DNA from: Nitrosopumilus sp.
GTDB taxonomy: Archaea > Thermoproteota > Nitrososphaeria > Nitrososphaerales > Nitrosopumilaceae
NCBI RefSeq assembly: GCF_025699125.1
Contig: NZ_JAILWC010000003.1
Span: 124,001-188,000 of the forward strand
Direction of reading: 5' to 3'
DNA: 64,000 bases
How positions within the stretch are numbered: position 1 is the first letter of the stretch; every line of letters starts with the position of its first letter. The position numbers and the translations under genes were made by a program. Shown piece after piece: positions 61,893 to 64,000 of the stretch. Below the pieces are notes generated by a model. The model did no database searches and had not been told where the DNA came from. It saw only the letters and a list, made by a program, of their open reading frames with translations.

Positions 61893-63458
61893 TTGAAAAT
61901 TTTAGCCTCAATAATTGTAATTTGCATTATATTTTCATTTGCAATAATTCCAAATGTGTTTGGACATGGATTAGGTGGAGAAGTTTTACCACCCATAATC
62001 ATTGACAATAAACAAGCTTCACTTTCAATTAGTATAACGCCATCAGTTTTTGATGAAAATCCTGAAAAGTACATCTCACTTAGACTCTTTGATTCAAACA
62101 CTGATGCAATAATTGAACATGTTACATTTGAATTTGAATTAAAAAAAGACGGGAAACAAATTTTCAAAGATATTTTTCATGATGAACTAGGAAATCTCAA
62201 CATCAAAGTATTAACAGATAATTCAAACGATATTACAATAGAGGGAATCAAAGAACCAGTTTTGGGAGGTTGGATGAAAAGTGATTCTAATCCATTAACT
62301 CTTAGAGGTCCAGCTTTTACTTCTGGTGGATTGTATGAATATACTGTAAAAATTCTATCAATTAATTCTGATTCTAATATAATTAATGAAGAAATAATAT
62401 TAGATGGTGGAATTAGCATTGCTCAAACAAATTATTTCAATGTAAATGATTACCTAAATGAAGAAAAAACACTCCAAGTAATATCTTATTTTGATACTAT
62501 AAACAACTTTAATTTTGAATCAAATACAATAGAATTTTCAATGCCATTTGATTGGAATCAAGATCTTGAACAACTAAGTGTGGTTCATCAAGAAATTAGG
62601 GTGCCAAATACTTTTGGAGATTTTCTTTCAACAAGATATGATTCAACAGTCAATGGAATTCTACTACCAGATGAATCTGTAACAATTGATGATTATTCTT
62701 TTGAAGACAGGACAATCCACATAGTTGTAAATCAGGAATTAATCAAACAAATCCAAAATGAGGCAATACAGATATCTGACACAATAATGAATTTTCACCT
62801 ACGACCAAGTGAAATTGTCAAATTTCCCCTAGAATTTGTAACTCCTGATTTAAGATACAAAGTATTTTTGTCATGGGAGCCTGAAATTATCCACACAGAA
62901 GACGAAATTACGTTTTTTGTTGCTTTTGAGGAGATTTTTTCAGATAAATCAAAAAAACTCGTAGAATATGATCTATCGATAATACAAAAAAATAACGAAA
63001 TATTTTCAAAACATCTAGCAGGAAATGTAAATTCTGAAAAACCAAATTCACACAAAATCACATTTAGTGATGAACAATCTGGCACTGCAAATTTTGTTTT
63101 ATCTAACATAGGCGGAAATTCATTATCTAAAGGAAATTTTATTCTAGTTATTCAACCACCTAGTGATATTCAAAATGATTCATCAACAATTCCAGAATGG
63201 ATTAAAAATAACGCAGCATGGTGGTCTGAAGGTACAATTGATGACGACTCATTTATTCAAGGAATTCAGTTTCTCATAAAAGAAGGCATTTTGCAAATAC
63301 CTTATACTACACAAGGTAGCAGTTCGACCTCAAATCAAATTCCAGAATGGATTAAAAATAACGCAGCATGGTGGTCTGAAGGTACAATTGATGACGACTC
63401 ATTTATTCAAGGAATTCAGTTTCTCATAAAAGAAGGAATTTTACAAATAACAAGCTGA
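61893..63458 (+). CDS. Secreted N-terminal-His family protein with two identical WIKNNAAWW repeats
   Basis: From TTG 61893 the 521-residue paralog has a signal peptide (1-24, ending NVFG) and His25 (HGLGGEVLPP). The frame is open to TTG 61824, which would add 23 residues before the signal. Family blocks: GPAFTSGGLY, YFDTINNF, MPFDW (218-221), VVHQE (His232) and RTIHIV (His276). The C-terminus has two repeats with WIKNNAAWWSEGTIDDDSF, joined by the TTQGSSSTS linker shared with the 55991 gene. Function unknown. Confidence 0.8.
   Translation: MKILASIIVICIIFSFAIIPNVFGHGLGGEVLPPIIIDNKQASLSISITPSVFDENPEKYISLRLFDSNTDAIIEHVTFEFELKKDGKQIFKDIFHDELGNLNIKVLTDNSNDITIEGIKEPVLGGWMKSDSNPLTLRGPAFTSGGLYEYTVKILSINSDSNIINEEIILDGGISIAQTNYFNVNDYLNEEKTLQVISYFDTINNFNFESNTIEFSMPFDWNQDLEQLSVVHQEIRVPNTFGDFLSTRYDSTVNGILLPDESVTIDDYSFEDRTIHIVVNQELIKQIQNEAIQISDTIMNFHLRPSEIVKFPLEFVTPDLRYKVFLSWEPEIIHTEDEITFFVAFEEIFSDKSKKLVEYDLSIIQKNNEIFSKHLAGNVNSEKPNSHKITFSDEQSGTANFVLSNIGGNSLSKGNFILVIQPPSDIQNDSSTIPEWIKNNAAWWSEGTIDDDSFIQGIQFLIKEGILQIPYTTQGSSSTSNQIPEWIKNNAAWWSEGTIDDDSFIQGIQFLIKEGILQITS
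63188..63436 (+). repeat. Tandem 150-nt coding repeat with 99-nt perfect identity
   Basis: Positions 63188-63286 and 63338-63436 are identical (99 nt) and offset by exactly 150 nt, encoding the WIKNNAAWW unit. Identity at silent sites shows recent homogenisation. Confidence 0.92.
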
Positions 63459-63498
63459 ATAATGTTATTATACAAATTTTAATCAAATAAAATCACAA

Positions 63499-64000
63499 AT
63501 GCTTCCATTAAGAGATGAAAATCCACATCCACCAGGATTCAAACCAACTGTAACTTATGCATTAATCATAATCAATGTAATTGTATTTTTTATTGAAGTT
63601 ACATTTACCGGTCAATTCTTTGACTTTACAAATCAGAATGCATTTAATTTATTCTACAACTGGGGTGCTGTTCCAAGTTGCGTTACTGGTGGAACTGTTG
63701 TAAACGTTGATTTTGGTGCAGGTCCACTACGTGTGTCTTGTCCTGACGCACCATATTTCTCGTTACTAAGTTCAATCTTTTTGCATGGAGGTTTGATGCA
63801 TCTTGGAGGAAACATGTTGTTTTTGTGGATCTTCGGCGATAACATTGAACACAAATTTGGAAAAATAAAATATCTTGGAATTTATTTGCTGTGGGGAATT
63901 CTTGCAGGACTAATTCATATTTACGGTGATGCTAGCAGTCCAATTCCTGCAGTTGGCGCATCAGGTGCAATCTCTGGCGTACTAGGAGCTTATCTTGTGA
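63499..64000 (+). CDS. Rhomboid family intramembrane serine protease (partial, right edge)
   Basis: The gene starts at ATG 63499 (MLPLRDENPHPPGFKPTVTY) and runs off the window, with 167 residues visible. It has several membrane helices, the LHGGLMHLGGNMLFLWIFGD block (His/Asn of helix 2) and AVGASGAISGVLGAYL, where the Ser in GASG is the catalytic residue. Rhomboids cut membrane proteins within the bilayer. Adjacent anchored surface proteins could be substrates, but this is only positional. Confidence 0.92.
   Translation, partial: MLPLRDENPHPPGFKPTVTYALIIINVIVFFIEVTFTGQFFDFTNQNAFNLFYNWGAVPSCVTGGTVVNVDFGAGPLRVSCPDAPYFSLLSSIFLHGGLMHLGGNMLFLWIFGDNIEHKFGKIKYLGIYLLWGILAGLIHIYGDASSPIPAVGASGAISGVLGAYLV

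Noticed and set aside
63188-63436. CRISPR-like or mobile direct repeats
   Set aside because: The two 99-nt repeats are in frame, encode a protein module shared by four genes, and have no spacer array or terminal inverted repeats.

Overview
The window looks like a chromosomal stretch of a marine ammonia-oxidising archaeon of the Nitrosopumilus type (Nitrososphaerota/Thaumarchaeota). Archaeal markers are a G1P dehydrogenase for archaeal lipids, an aCPSF1/FttA termination nuclease, the archaeal pantoate kinase/phosphopantothenate synthetase route to CoA, a proteasome beta subunit, an A-type ATP synthase and tRNAs without encoded CCA. Pointers to this lineage are low GC, PEFG-CTERM sorting tails, thaumarchaeal cupredoxin and Amt proteins, and secreted proteins ending in tandem WIKNNAxWW repeats. 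No rRNA, CRISPR array, insertion sequence or prophage was seen.

Layout. 0-12 kb: redox and housekeeping genes (flavin reductase, BluB-like nitroreductase, RtcA, NMN adenylyltransferase, aminotransferase, FKBP, G1P dehydrogenase, proteasome beta, aCPSF1, SepF-like, ThiI-like, M24 peptidase) plus two tRNAs, one with an 18-nt D-loop insertion. 12.6-18 kb: a leftward operon for CoA (pantoate kinase, phosphopantothenate synthetase, PanB, CoaBC) that continues into an unlisted 57-aa gene and a methyltransferase. 18-30 kb: PhoU-like regulator, Nudix, Lrp-type regulator, a MacB/LolD-like ABC exporter with a coupled surface protein (its ATPase apparently lacks a canonical start codon), an ABC1 kinase, Hsp20, and an overlapping Tmk-HD-PyrH nucleotide operon. 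30-46 kb: a 36-aa membrane microprotein with its own promoter and terminator, a Cas4-like nuclease, Amt, the A-type ATP synthase (C and I leftward; E-A-B-D-43 aa-K rightward) and PyrI/PyrB.

46-63.5 kb is the most unusual part: a metal and cell-surface region. It has a NikR-like regulator facing a ZnuABC-type importer across a 29-bp palindrome, a CopC-CopD-beta-propeller fusion, a type 1 copper protein, and four paralogous secreted proteins of a family I cannot name. All four, and also the CopC fusion and the 53.5-kb protein, have a histidine directly after the predicted signal-peptide cleavage site. The four paralogs share two further histidines at nearly constant spacing. Their C-termini carry either a PEFG sorting tail or two WIKNNAxWW repeats. 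The best hypothesis for a new system is a set of surface-anchored metal-binding (perhaps copper) proteins with an N-terminal-His site and exchangeable anchors. This is inference from sequence patterns only.

Many genes have an A/T box (TTTAAATA-like) centred about 25-29 nt before the start codon, implying leaderless mRNAs. I used this spacing to choose several starts. The right edge cuts a rhomboid protease gene.
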